Of a DNA stretch of 43,805 bases, positions 9,094 through 16,365 are shown in pieces. Source of the stretch: Thermoguttaceae bacterium (GTDB lineage Bacteria > Planctomycetota > Planctomycetia > Pirellulales > Thermoguttaceae); the NCBI GenBank assembly GCA_028695965.1, contig JAQVHZ010000010.1, positions 9,442 through 53,246 on the forward strand. The letters are read 5' to 3'. The position numbers and the translations under genes were made by a program. Every line of letters begins with the position of its first letter. Positions within the stretch are counted from its first letter, which is position 1. The notes below the pieces were generated by a model. That model had not been told where the DNA came from. It did not search any database and saw only the letters and a program-made list of their open reading frames with translations.

Positions 9094-10260
9094 ATGAACA
9101 TTTTAGTAACGGGCGCCAAAGGGTTTGTTGGTAAGAACCTCGTCGCTGAACTGAAAAATATCCGCGACGGCAAAGCGAAGAGCTACGAACTGTCCAGCGA
9201 CTTGACGATCTTCGAATACGACGTCGACAGCGACCCCGCCGAGCTCGACGAATACTGCCGCGACGCCGATTTCGTCTTCAACCTTGCCGGCGTGAATCGA
9301 CCGCAAAATCCTGACGAATTCATGACTGGGAACTTTGGCTTTGCCTCCACGCTCCTCGATACGCTGAAAAAGCATGAGAATCGCTGCCCCGTCATGATCT
9401 CGTCCTCGACCCAGGCGGCGCTCGACAACCCCTACGGGCAGTCGAAAAAAGCGGGCGAAGACCTCGTCTTCCAATATGGCGAAGAGACGGGCGCAAAGGT
9501 CCTTGTCTACCGCTTCCCGAATCTCTTTGGCAAATGGTGCCGTCCGAACTACAACAGCGTCGTCGCGACCTTCTGCAATAACGTTGCGAGCGGCCTGCCG
9601 ATTCAAGTGAACGATCCGAGCGTCGTCTTGACCTTCGCGTATATCGACGACGTGGTCGCGGAACTCATCGCCGCGGCGACCGGAAAAGAAACGCGCGACG
9701 AAGACGGCAAATATTGCATTGTGCCGGTAACGCATACGGTCGAACTTGGCAGAATCGCCGATCTCCTGCAGGAATTTAAGGCGTCCCGCGAGGACCTCAG
9801 CGTCCCCGACCTTGCCGATCCGTTCGTCAAGAAGCTCCATGCGACCTATTTGAGCTACCTCCCGACCGACCAGTTCAGCTACCCGCTCACGATGCATTGC
9901 GACCATCGCGGGTCCTTTACGGAAATCCTGCGCACGGCCGATCGCGGTCAGTTCTCCGTCAACGTCTCGAAGCCGGGGATTGTTAGAGGGGAACATTGGC
10001 ACCACACAAAGAACGAGAAGTTCCTAGTCGTTTCCGGCAAGGGCGTCATCAGGTTCCGCAAGCCGGAAGAAGGCGAAATTTACGAGTATTTCGTCAGCGG
10101 AGAGAAGCTTGAAGTCGTCGATATTCCGACCGGATACACGCATAACATCGAAAATCTCGGCGATACCGATATGGTTACCTTCATGTGGTGCAACGAGTGT
10201 TTCGATCCTAATCGTCCGGATACCTATTTCCTGCCCGTGAAGGACGAGAGCCGCGCCTAA
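9094..10260 (+). CDS. capF: CapF/WbjC bifunctional reductase-epimerase (SDR plus cupin)
   Basis: A 388-residue second enzyme of UDP-L-FucNAc synthesis, which epimerises and reduces the CapE product to UDP-2-acetamido-2,6-dideoxy-L-talose. The N-terminal SDR domain has the nucleotide-binding motif GAKGFVG (7-13) and covers about 1-245. A C-terminal cupin covers about 260-385, with the metal-binding cluster H301-W-H303-H304 followed by E308. The SDR-cupin fusion is diagnostic of CapF. An AAGGAG ribosome site precedes the ATG. It lies in an operon between capE and capG with short gaps on both sides. Confidence 0.93.
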   Translation: MNILVTGAKGFVGKNLVAELKNIRDGKAKSYELSSDLTIFEYDVDSDPAELDEYCRDADFVFNLAGVNRPQNPDEFMTGNFGFASTLLDTLKKHENRCPVMISSSTQAALDNPYGQSKKAGEDLVFQYGEETGAKVLVYRFPNLFGKWCRPNYNSVVATFCNNVASGLPIQVNDPSVVLTFAYIDDVVAELIAAATGKETRDEDGKYCIVPVTHTVELGRIADLLQEFKASREDLSVPDLADPFVKKLHATYLSYLPTDQFSYPLTMHCDHRGSFTEILRTADRGQFSVNVSKPGIVRGEHWHHTKNEKFLVVSGKGVIRFRKPEEGEIYEYFVSGEKLEVVDIPTGYTHNIENLGDTDMVTFMWCNECFDPNRPDTYFLPVKDESRA

Positions 10261-10283
10261 CAGATTGCGAGAGAAAAGATAAA

Positions 10284-11405
10284 ATGAAAGTTATTACCAT
10301 CGTTGGAACGCGCCCTGAGATCATTCGTCTTTCCCGCGTTATGGCTGCGCTCGATAAGTATTTCGACCATAAAATTGTTCACACCGGTCAGAATTACGAT
10401 TACGAACTGAACCAGGTCTTCTTTGACGATTTAGGCGTTACGAAGCCCGCATATTTCTTGAACGCCGCCGTCGGAACCGCTGCGGAAACGGTTGGCGCCA
10501 TCATCGCGCGTGTCGACAAGGTCCTCGCCGAAGAAAAGCCCGACGCCGTCCTTATCCTTGGCGACACAAACAGCTGTCTTGCCGCGTATCCGGCGAAGCG
10601 GCTCAAGATCCCGGTCTTCCATATGGAAGCGGGCAACCGGTGTTTCGACCAGCGCGTTCCGGAAGAAATCAACCGCCGCATCGTCGACCATATCAGCGAC
10701 GTCAACCTGCCGTACAGCTCCATCTCGCGCGAATATCTGCTCCGCGAAGGCCTGCCGCCGGAACGCGTCATTAAGACGGGCAGTCCGATGTTCGAAGTTC
10801 TGAACTACTATAAGCCGCAAATTGAGGCGTCCGACGTCCTTGTGCGGCTTAGATTGGAGAAATACGACTATTTCGTCATCAGCTCGCACCGCGAAGAGAA
10901 TGTCGACGATCCGAAACAATTTGAGAAGTTGGTAACGATGCTGAACAACCTTGCGGAGAAATTCGGCAAGAGGATTATCTTCTCGACCCACCCGCGCACG
11001 CGTAAACGAATCGATTCAAGCGGCGCAAAAATGAACGAGCTTGTCGAACTCATGAAGCCGCTCGGGTTCCACGACTACAACGCACTCCAAATCAATGCGA
11101 AATGCGTCCTGTCCGACAGCGGCACGATCAACGAGGAATCGTCGATCCTGAACTTCCCCGCGATCAATATCCGACAGGCGCACGAACGTCCGGAAGCGAT
11201 GGAAGAAGGAACGACCGTCATGACTGGGTACGAATGGAACCGTATCGAAACGGCGCTCGAGATCCTTGAGACGCAAAAGCGCGGCGAAGAACGCACGCTC
11301 CTGCGCGTCGCCGACTATTCTATGCCGAACGTCTCCGAAAAAGTCGCGCGTATCATCTTAGGCTATACCGACTACGTTCGCCGCGTCGTCTGGCGCCAAG
11401 AGTAA
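10284..11405 (+). CDS. capG: CapG/WbjD UDP-2-acetamido-2,6-dideoxy-L-talose 2-epimerase
   Basis: A 373-residue non-hydrolysing 2-epimerase of the WecB family, the last step to UDP-L-N-acetylfucosamine. Seen: N-terminal GTRPEIIRLS, central HMEAGNR and PEEINRRIVDHISD, and a C-terminal LSDSGTINEES, all characteristic of the GT-B-fold UDP-GlcNAc 2-epimerases. WecB itself would be the alternative, but position directly behind capE and capF assigns it to the FucNAc route. The operon ends at the terminator at 11430. No glycosyltransferase, flippase or polymerase gene follows, so the sugar must be used by genes elsewhere. Confidence 0.93.
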   Translation: MKVITIVGTRPEIIRLSRVMAALDKYFDHKIVHTGQNYDYELNQVFFDDLGVTKPAYFLNAAVGTAAETVGAIIARVDKVLAEEKPDAVLILGDTNSCLAAYPAKRLKIPVFHMEAGNRCFDQRVPEEINRRIVDHISDVNLPYSSISREYLLREGLPPERVIKTGSPMFEVLNYYKPQIEASDVLVRLRLEKYDYFVISSHREENVDDPKQFEKLVTMLNNLAEKFGKRIIFSTHPRTRKRIDSSGAKMNELVELMKPLGFHDYNALQINAKCVLSDSGTINEESSILNFPAINIRQAHERPEAMEEGTTVMTGYEWNRIETALEILETQKRGEERTLLRVADYSMPNVSEKVARIILGYTDYVRRVVWRQE

Positions 11406-11429
11406 ACGCGTCGTCAGCGCAGCAACCGA

Positions 11430-11470
11430 CGCCGCTGGACGAGCTTGCGTTCAGCGGCGATTTTCTTTTC
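11430..11470 (+). terminator. Intrinsic terminator of capEFG
   Basis: An 8-bp perfect stem CGCCGCTG (11430-11437) / CAGCGGCG (11452-11459) with a 14-nt loop, followed by ATTTTCTTTTC, 25 nt after the capG stop codon. Confidence 0.8.
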
Positions 11471-11625
11471 ACAAACGACGTGTGCAATAATGGCAAAAAA
11501 GAACAGCCTGACAAGCCTTTTAACGACCTTATAGCGCAGACAGCGCGTTTGACCCCGTTCTCAAAGTCAAAAACATACGCGAAGAAAAATATTTTCAGAA
11601 TTTACGGAAATTGTCTAAACTATTG

Positions 11626-11653
11626 TTGAAATAAGTCCAGATGAGAGTATAAT
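11626..11653 (+). promoter_or_regulatory. Sigma70 promoter in a gene-free region
   Basis: TTGAAA (11626-11631) and a perfect TATAAT (11648-11653) with 16-bp spacing. Predicted transcription start near 11660. No credible protein gene lies between it and the intrinsic terminator at 11911-11933. Confidence 0.6.
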
Positions 11654-11659
11654 AGAGGT

Positions 11660-11933
11660 TGTTCAGGGCAAAAGTCTCGGACAAAAATCGCAGGACGCGA
11701 TTTGAAGGGCCTAAGTCTAAGTTTTAGAAATCCTCTGCGACTCGGGCAAACGCCGCGCGGGCTCCAAACGCCGCGCGATCATAGGGTTGGCTGGCGCGTT
11801 TCATGGATGTAGAAGCGGTAAAAGGAGTTGAGCGCTCAGCAGTTGCAGCCGACGCGGGCCGACGCCCGGAAGGAGCTAGGCGTCGGCGTTATGGCATAGC
11901 TGGGAAAACCTCTCTAAAAATTTAGAGATTTTT
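11660..11933 (+). ncRNA. Candidate structured small RNA of about 270 nt
   Basis: Transcription from the promoter at 11626-11653 would yield an RNA of about 270 nt ending at the terminator at 11911-11933. Two strong hairpins are visible: AAATCGC/GCGATTT (11685-11691/11697-11703) and a 9-bp stem GCCGACGCC/GGCGTCGGC (11858-11866/11879-11887) with loop CGGAAGGAGCTA. The only open frame of note is 41 codons from about 11803; it has no ribosome site and ends in the terminator. It shows none of the conserved cores of tmRNA, RNase P RNA or SRP RNA that I could recognise. A 6S-like RNA, a novel sRNA or an attenuated leader of the downstream operon are all possible. Confidence 0.45.
11911..11933 (+). 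terminator. Intrinsic terminator of the candidate small RNA
   Basis: TCTCTA (11911-11916) pairs with TAGAGA (11923-11928), extendable inward with A-T pairs, followed by a run of five T (11929-11933). Confidence 0.65.
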
Positions 11934-11945
11934 CGAAATTACCCC

Positions 11946-12004
11946 TTGCGCTATTCCGATAAGCGCTGTATATTGTAATCAAGCTTGACGCAATAAGGCG
12001 TCAA
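11946..12004 (+). promoter_or_regulatory. Promoter and palindromic site upstream of the VWA operon
   Basis: TTGCGC (11946-11951) and TATATT (11969-11974) are spaced by 17 bp. Just downstream, around the predicted start, lies a perfect inverted repeat TTGACGC-6 nt-GCGTCAA (11985-11991/11998-12004), well placed for a repressor operator or an early transcript hairpin. The leader to the ATG at 12217 would be over 200 nt; nothing else is recognised in it. Confidence 0.4.
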
Positions 12005-12216
12005 ATTTCATATTTGTCGTTGCGTTTTCGGCGCTGACGCGCTCGAGAGCGTTTTGGATTTGGTTTCCTTTCTCACACATCCGCTAACCTTAACACGCGG
12101 CGTCTCCTGATCGGACGGGCCGATTGGAACCGATAAGAACCGCGCTTTTAGAACAAATTTTCGTCTTTCGCGCCATATCTCAACAAGGCGCGTGGAACAA
12201 TTGGGGAGATTACGCC

Positions 12217-12828
12217 ATGCAACTTGACTACACGCACATCTGCGTCGTTCTCGACGCGTCCGGCTCAATGCAAACGATTAAATCCGACGTCGTCGGCGCG
12301 CTCGTGGGGTTCTGCGCTGAACAGCGCAAAAAAGCCGAAAGCGGCGAACAGATCGCCGTCGATCTCTATCAGTTCAACGACAACGTTAATCGACTGGCTC
12401 ACAACGCTGCGCTCGACGAATTCGAACGATTGATCGACGCCTACCGATGCAGCGGTTGTACGGCGCTTTACGACGCCGTTTGCCAAGGCGTCGACGAACT
12501 TGGCGCGTTTTTCGCCGCGTTGCCTGAGGATAAGCGTCCGGAAGACGTCATGTTCGTCATCGTGACGGACGGCGCAGAGAACTCGAGCAAGCGTTTCAAC
12601 GCGGCGCACGTCCGCGAGCGCATCGAACGTCAGCGCGAGCAGTACAACTGGAATTTCGTCTTCTTGGCGTCGGGAATCGACGTCGAACGCGCCGCCGCAG
12701 ATATTGGCGTCCGGGGAGACGAAGCGGTCGAGTTCAAGCGCAGTCAGGCGCGAGAAGCCCTCGCCGACAGAATGGACGAGCGTATGTACAATATTCGCAA
12801 ACAACGCCAGAAACGCCGCGAGGAATGA
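12217..12828 (+). CDS. Von Willebrand factor A (VWA) domain protein
   Basis: A 203-residue single-domain VWA protein, probably cytoplasmic because no signal peptide is present. The metal-ion-dependent adhesion site is complete: DASGS (D13, S15, S17), T82 in CTALYDAV and D118 in VTDGAEN. Such proteins bind partner proteins through Mg2+ and often work with ATPases or modifying enzymes. The start at 12217 is chosen because GGGGAG precedes it at good spacing and the MIDAS strand then begins at residue 7; a TTG further upstream (12124) would add 31 residues with no support. It is followed within 64 nt by an unknown gene and then an ADP-ribosylglycohydrolase, probably as one operon. Confidence 0.85.
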   Translation: MQLDYTHICVVLDASGSMQTIKSDVVGALVGFCAEQRKKAESGEQIAVDLYQFNDNVNRLAHNAALDEFERLIDAYRCSGCTALYDAVCQGVDELGAFFAALPEDKRPEDVMFVIVTDGAENSSKRFNAAHVRERIERQREQYNWNFVFLASGIDVERAAADIGVRGDEAVEFKRSQAREALADRMDERMYNIRKQRQKRREE

Positions 12829-12892
12829 GTTCGCGCCGAAATGGCGTTGAATTGGGGTTCCAAGGCGAATCTGTCAAAAGGAGGTAAAGCAA

Positions 12893-13561
12893 ATGAGAAT
12901 AAAAAAAGTCGACAGCGTCGTGAAGGAGTATCTCGGGCTGACAGACCGAGAAGTCGACGAACTTAAGTACTACTTCATTGACGGACCAATTACCTCTGTG
13001 GAAATTATCGGCTGCGGGTCTCCGTCCGGTCAAGGAGTAGGTTGGCTTGTCGCCACTTTTTACATCGGGGACGAGGAGTTTGTAGAGGTTATGCAAAAAG
13101 AGCATGCAACTTCTTTAAAACTTCGCGTAGGCCTCGGCGACCTCGACCTAAGGTTCAGCTACTGCGTCGATCCGCGCGTGGTTGCGACCCATATTTTGGC
13201 GGCGCGGCTGACGCATCTGGGATATAAGGGCGGGGTAGCGGGCGAGGTCCTTGAAAAAGAAATAAGCGAGGCTTTGACGCCCGTTTTCACCATAGAAGAA
13301 GCTGAAGACTGGCTGGAAAGAAATTTCTTTATCGGACCTAACTCCCTGCAAAGACAAGCGATTGCGGCTGACGATTTTCGTAAGCCGAACAAGCTTCGCA
13401 AATATCCCGAATGTTGGAACGCTAGGAGGACCTACGGTTGGAATATCTATTATATCGAGCGAGAACTCGCTTACGTTCCGCCAAAGGCGCGTCCGCTGTA
13501 CGATAGGTATTATGCGCTTTGGAAAAAGCCTCGTAAAGCTGCCAGTTCCAAGCGCAAGTAA
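12893..13561 (+). CDS. Hypothetical protein, family not recognised
   Basis: A 222-residue soluble protein with no signal peptide, membrane segment or family motif that I recognise. The first half mixes charged helices and strands; the C-terminal tail is strongly basic (KKPRKAASSKRK). It has an excellent ribosome site (AAAGGAGG, 7-8 nt before the ATG) and coding-like composition, so it is a real gene. It lies between the VWA gene and the ADP-ribosylglycohydrolase gene with gaps of 64 and 34 nt, suggesting joint transcription. The basic tail would fit nucleic acid or acidic protein binding, but this is speculation. Confidence 0.75.
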   Translation: MRIKKVDSVVKEYLGLTDREVDELKYYFIDGPITSVEIIGCGSPSGQGVGWLVATFYIGDEEFVEVMQKEHATSLKLRVGLGDLDLRFSYCVDPRVVATHILAARLTHLGYKGGVAGEVLEKEISEALTPVFTIEEAEDWLERNFFIGPNSLQRQAIAADDFRKPNKLRKYPECWNARRTYGWNIYYIERELAYVPPKARPLYDRYYALWKKPRKAASSKRK

Positions 13562-13595
13562 CGCAGCTCAACAAGAATAACGGAGATCTGAACAA

Positions 13596-14366
13596 ATGCT
13601 AGGCGCTATTGTAGGAGACGTCGTAGGTTCCGCCTACGAATTTAGCCCGGTCCGCACGACCGAGTTCGACCCTTTTCCGAGTCGTTCGACCTTTACCGAC
13701 GATTCCGTCCTAACTTTCGCAACGGCGGAAGTTCTGCTGCGCGGCGGGACCTACGCGGACGCGTACCGGCGTTGGGGCGCGGATTATCCGGGCAGGGGGT
13801 ACGGCGGTCGGTTCGCCATGTGGCTCCATAATCCGGAAATGGGCCCGTACAACAGCTTAGGCAACGGGTCGGCGATGCGCGTCGCGCCGGTCGGCTGGGC
13901 GTTTGAGTCGCTCGAGGAGACGCTCGCGGAAGCGGAACGGACGGCGATCTGTACCCACAACCATCCGGAAGGCGTGAAAGGCGCGCAAGCGACCGCAGCG
14001 CTCGTCTTCCTGGCAAGGAAGGGCAAGAGCAAGGCGGAGATGCAAGCGTATGTCGAAGACGCGTTCGGATACGAGCTCGACAGGACGATCGAAGAAGTCC
14101 GCGCGTCGGCGCAATTCGACGAAACGTGCCCCGTGAGCGTTCCGGAAGCCTTCATTGCGTTTTTCGGCTCGAACTCCTTCGAGGAGACGGCGCGCAACTG
14201 CGTCTCGTTCGGCGCCGACGCCGATACGCAGGCGTGCGTCGCGTGCGCGATCGCCGAAGCGTTTTGGCGCGATATTCCCAAAGAATGGCAAGAGAAGACG
14301 GTCGCCAAATTAGACGACCGCTGCCGCGCGATCCTTGCCGAATTCCAAGAGAAGTATCAGCGTTAG
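13596..14366 (+). CDS. ADP-ribosylglycohydrolase (DraG-like) family protein
   Basis: A 256-residue cytoplasmic protein of the all-helical ADP-ribosyl hydrolase family, which removes ADP-ribose from proteins (arginine) or hydrolyses related compounds. The N-terminus LGAIVGDVVGS and the metal ligands TDDS (34-37) are typical, as is the C-terminal metal motif GADADTQA (206-213). The usual GGD reads GAD here; both aspartates and the threonine (D208, D210, T211) are kept. The middle segment SLGNGSAMRVAPVGW is also a family hallmark. No ADP-ribosyltransferase is recognisable nearby. Its stop codon is only 3 nt from that of the convergent phage-like gene. Confidence 0.9.
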   Translation: MLGAIVGDVVGSAYEFSPVRTTEFDPFPSRSTFTDDSVLTFATAEVLLRGGTYADAYRRWGADYPGRGYGGRFAMWLHNPEMGPYNSLGNGSAMRVAPVGWAFESLEETLAEAERTAICTHNHPEGVKGAQATAALVFLARKGKSKAEMQAYVEDAFGYELDRTIEEVRASAQFDETCPVSVPEAFIAFFGSNSFEETARNCVSFGADADTQACVACAIAEAFWRDIPKEWQEKTVAKLDDRCRAILAEFQEKYQR

Positions 14367-14369
14367 ACG

Positions 14370-14765
14370 TCAATACGCCATCTCGTCTTGCGTTAAGACG
14401 ACCGCGGGCGCGTTCGGACCCTCCGCCGCCCGCGGTTCTTTTCCGTATCCGCGCGCTCGTCCTTTCGTTTCAAGGTAGAACTTGATGAGCTGCGCGTTCC
14501 CCGACTTAATCTCTTCGAACATCCTGCTTTCGACATAATCGAGCGCGTCGTCGTCGATCTGGGCGACGCGGCGTTCAAAATCCGGATCCTCTCTTTTCCA
14601 GCGCTCGTACTCTTCGCGCGAAACGCCCGTCCGCTGACACGCGCTCAATTCGCACCCGAGCGTCTTGAAGAGCTCCTCGAGAAAGAGTTCTTTTCGATCC
14701 TCCGCCAACACGACCAGCTCGGCGCCGTTCTTTTGCGTCGTATTTTCTTTAGTCGGTTTGTCCAT
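14370..14765 (-). CDS. Terminase small-subunit-like protein (phage HTH type)
   Basis: A 131-residue protein. Residues about 22-75 resemble the helix-turn-helix of phage terminase small subunits (phBC6A51-like): ELFLEELFKTLGC, then TGVSREEYERWKREDPDFERRV. The following SRMFEEIKSGNAQLIKFYLETKGRARGYG is also typical of these proteins. Terminase small subunits bind phage DNA to start packaging. The ATG at 14765 overlaps the 3' end of the portal-like gene by 17 bp, and a GGAGGA-type ribosome site precedes it. Further upstream the frame is only the antisense-like shadow of the portal gene. No terminase large subunit is present, so it is an orphan. Confidence 0.65.
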   Translation of the reverse strand: MDKPTKENTTQKNGAELVVLAEDRKELFLEELFKTLGCELSACQRTGVSREEYERWKREDPDFERRVAQIDDDALDYVESRMFEEIKSGNAQLIKFYLETKGRARGYGKEPRAAEGPNAPAVVLTQDEMAY

Positions 14766-16215
14766 AACGCGCGTCCTCCTTCTTTTGCTCTTCGTTGTCT
14801 TCAAAAGAGGGCAGCACGCCCGGCGCCGCTTTTTCCAGAAACGCATAGACGTTCCGATTCGAAAGCGCGCGCGTCTCCCCGTTCGTCTTGAGCAGGTCGA
14901 CGACCGCCTCGAGCGCAAATTCCGCGCCGACATAGGACGTGTCCGGCAGGTACGCGATCCGTCGCTGCGTCTCCTCGACGCTCGCGCCCGCCCAGCGGGA
15001 CGCGAAGCAGAGCTGTTCCTCAATAGCGCGCGCCCCGGTCTTGTCGATCGTGGCGACGGCGACGGTCCCGGACGCCGTGCGAAGCCGCAGCGCGTCTCCT
15101 GAAGAATTTGCGCCCGCCTTGTCGAGAAGTTCGCGAACGGACGTGTAGCGAAGCGTCTCTTTAAGTTCCGACTTTGCGTGCCGCAGTTCCGCCAGGCCCG
15201 CGCCGTTCGTCTCTAAAATCGAGACGGAAACCGGGTTCGAACCGGACCCTCGCGGCCAGACGACCCCGCCGAGCCGGACGTCGTTCGATTCGCGCGCCGC
15301 GTTGCAGACCGCAAGGGTCGGCGTCGCGTGTTGATACAGGCCCATCTTGTACCAGCTGTCGACGACGTAATTCTCGACGGCAAGCCGGGCTACGTCCAAA
15401 TAAGGGGGCGTCGACCACCGCGCGACGCCAAGGTCGGCCGCGTTGCAGACGGTGAAGGGCACGAAGTCGAGCGTTTGGCCTTTGAAGGTCGGGTAGACCA
15501 CGTTGGACCCGACAGGTTCGGCAATGTCGAACGCGCGCCATTGGGCGTCCGCGTCCTTGCCTTCGAAGACCGCCGCATAGTAGCGTTCGCGCGCGTCGAG
15601 CGCAAGGAGCCGGAGCCGCCGGACGTCGCGCCATTCCTTCGTCTTCGGGCAGAACCTTTGGGTCGATTCGTCGAGGAGCGCCCAGCGCAGCGCGCCGAAT
15701 TGGGTGCAGGGCGTCTCTTCGACCATGCCGTCCAAGATCTTCTGCGCGGGGTACTCGACGATGCAAAATTTCGGGTCGAGCCCGTTGCAGTCCGCGACGA
15801 CGTCGAGCAGCATACCGTAACGTCCAAAAAGAATCTGCGCGAAGTTGAGCCGCGACTTGAGCCCCGCGAGCCCGTCGTTGAACCGGTTGCCCCAGTCTCG
15901 CAAGTCGCGCACCTCGCTCGGCGACTCCTCGTCCGACGCGACCCCGAACCTCACCGTCGCCGGGTTGCGCTGCATGAGTCCGACAATGTCGTCGATCACC
16001 GGACGAAAGAAATTCTCGTAAGAAGCGATTCGGCGCCGAAAAGAAAAGCGCGAGTCCTCAAAAGACGTCCCGCGCAGGCACAGTTCGTCCCGTTCCAAAG
16101 AGCTCATCGGCAGATAACTGAGCGCGTTCGGACCATATTTGATTCGCCCGGAGCCCTCGTAGCAGTCGGAAACGTAGTCCCAAAGCGGCTTGTGCCGTTC
16201 GTATTCCGCATTCAT
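14749..16215 (-). CDS. Phage portal-like protein (DUF4055 type)
   Basis: A 488-residue protein resembling DUF4055 phage portal-like proteins. The N-terminal HKPLWDYVSDCYEGSGRIK, the region around residue 60 (FRRRIASYENFFRPVIDDIVGLMQRNP) and the later SWYKMGLYQHATPTLAV all fit that group. Portals form the ring through which DNA enters the capsid. The reading frame is intact with no frameshift, yet no capsid, terminase large subunit, protease, tail or integrase gene is nearby. It starts at 16215 with AAGGAG 9 nt upstream, the ribosome site being framed by a perfect inverted repeat. It is either an intact remnant of a prophage or a co-opted gene. Confidence 0.7.
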   Translation of the reverse strand: MNAEYERHKPLWDYVSDCYEGSGRIKYGPNALSYLPMSSLERDELCLRGTSFEDSRFSFRRRIASYENFFRPVIDDIVGLMQRNPATVRFGVASDEESPSEVRDLRDWGNRFNDGLAGLKSRLNFAQILFGRYGMLLDVVADCNGLDPKFCIVEYPAQKILDGMVEETPCTQFGALRWALLDESTQRFCPKTKEWRDVRRLRLLALDARERYYAAVFEGKDADAQWRAFDIAEPVGSNVVYPTFKGQTLDFVPFTVCNAADLGVARWSTPPYLDVARLAVENYVVDSWYKMGLYQHATPTLAVCNAARESNDVRLGGVVWPRGSGSNPVSVSILETNGAGLAELRHAKSELKETLRYTSVRELLDKAGANSSGDALRLRTASGTVAVATIDKTGARAIEEQLCFASRWAGASVEETQRRIAYLPDTSYVGAEFALEAVVDLLKTNGETRALSNRNVYAFLEKAAPGVLPSFEDNEEQKKEDARYGQTD

Positions 16216-16249
16216 GACGCAATACTCCTTTTTTTCGATTATTGCGTCA
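16215..16249 (-). promoter_or_regulatory. Inverted repeat enclosing the portal-gene ribosome site
   Basis: TGACGCAATA (16215-16224) and TATTGCGTCA (16240-16249) form a perfect 10-bp inverted repeat with a 15-nt spacer. The spacer holds the AAGGAG ribosome site (16225-16230) and the inner arm includes the A of the start codon. In the mRNA this would put the ribosome site in a loop next to a stem; as DNA it could be an operator. Confidence 0.45.
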
Positions 16250-16290
16250 ATCTCGGGAAATATTCGTGGAATTTGCGCGCCTTAGGCAAT

Positions 16291-16333
16291 AAAAAACCCG
16301 CCGTCGATGGAGCGAGTTCCAAGCGACGACGGG
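16291..16333 (-). terminator. Intrinsic terminator of the WYL regulator gene
   Basis: On the minus strand CCCGTCGTCG (16324-16333) pairs with CGACGGCGGG (16297-16306) with one G-U pair, followed by six T (16291-16296). Confidence 0.75.
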
Positions 16334-16365
16334 CTCTATTCATTCAGGACCAAATCGCGGACGCG

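Noticed and set aside
11858-11887. SRP RNA domain IV (GCCCGGAAGGAGC)
   Set aside because: The GGAA loop resembles SRP RNA, but the conserved 5' side of the symmetric internal loop is missing and the flanking stem is perfect.
11654-11913. AGAGGTT/AACCTCT pairing as the closing stem of a 6S-like RNA
   Set aside because: The 5' arm (11654-11660) lies between the -10 box and the predicted transcription start and would not be in the RNA; the 3' arm also overlaps the terminator stem.
12124-12216. Longer VWA protein from TTG at 12124
   Set aside because: No ribosome site; the added 31 residues carry no feature, whereas ATG 12217 has GGGGAG in place.
15231-15246. tRNA T-arm-like GGTTCGAACC
   Set aside because: It lies inside the portal-like gene with no acceptor or anticodon stems around it. 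No tRNA was found in the window.
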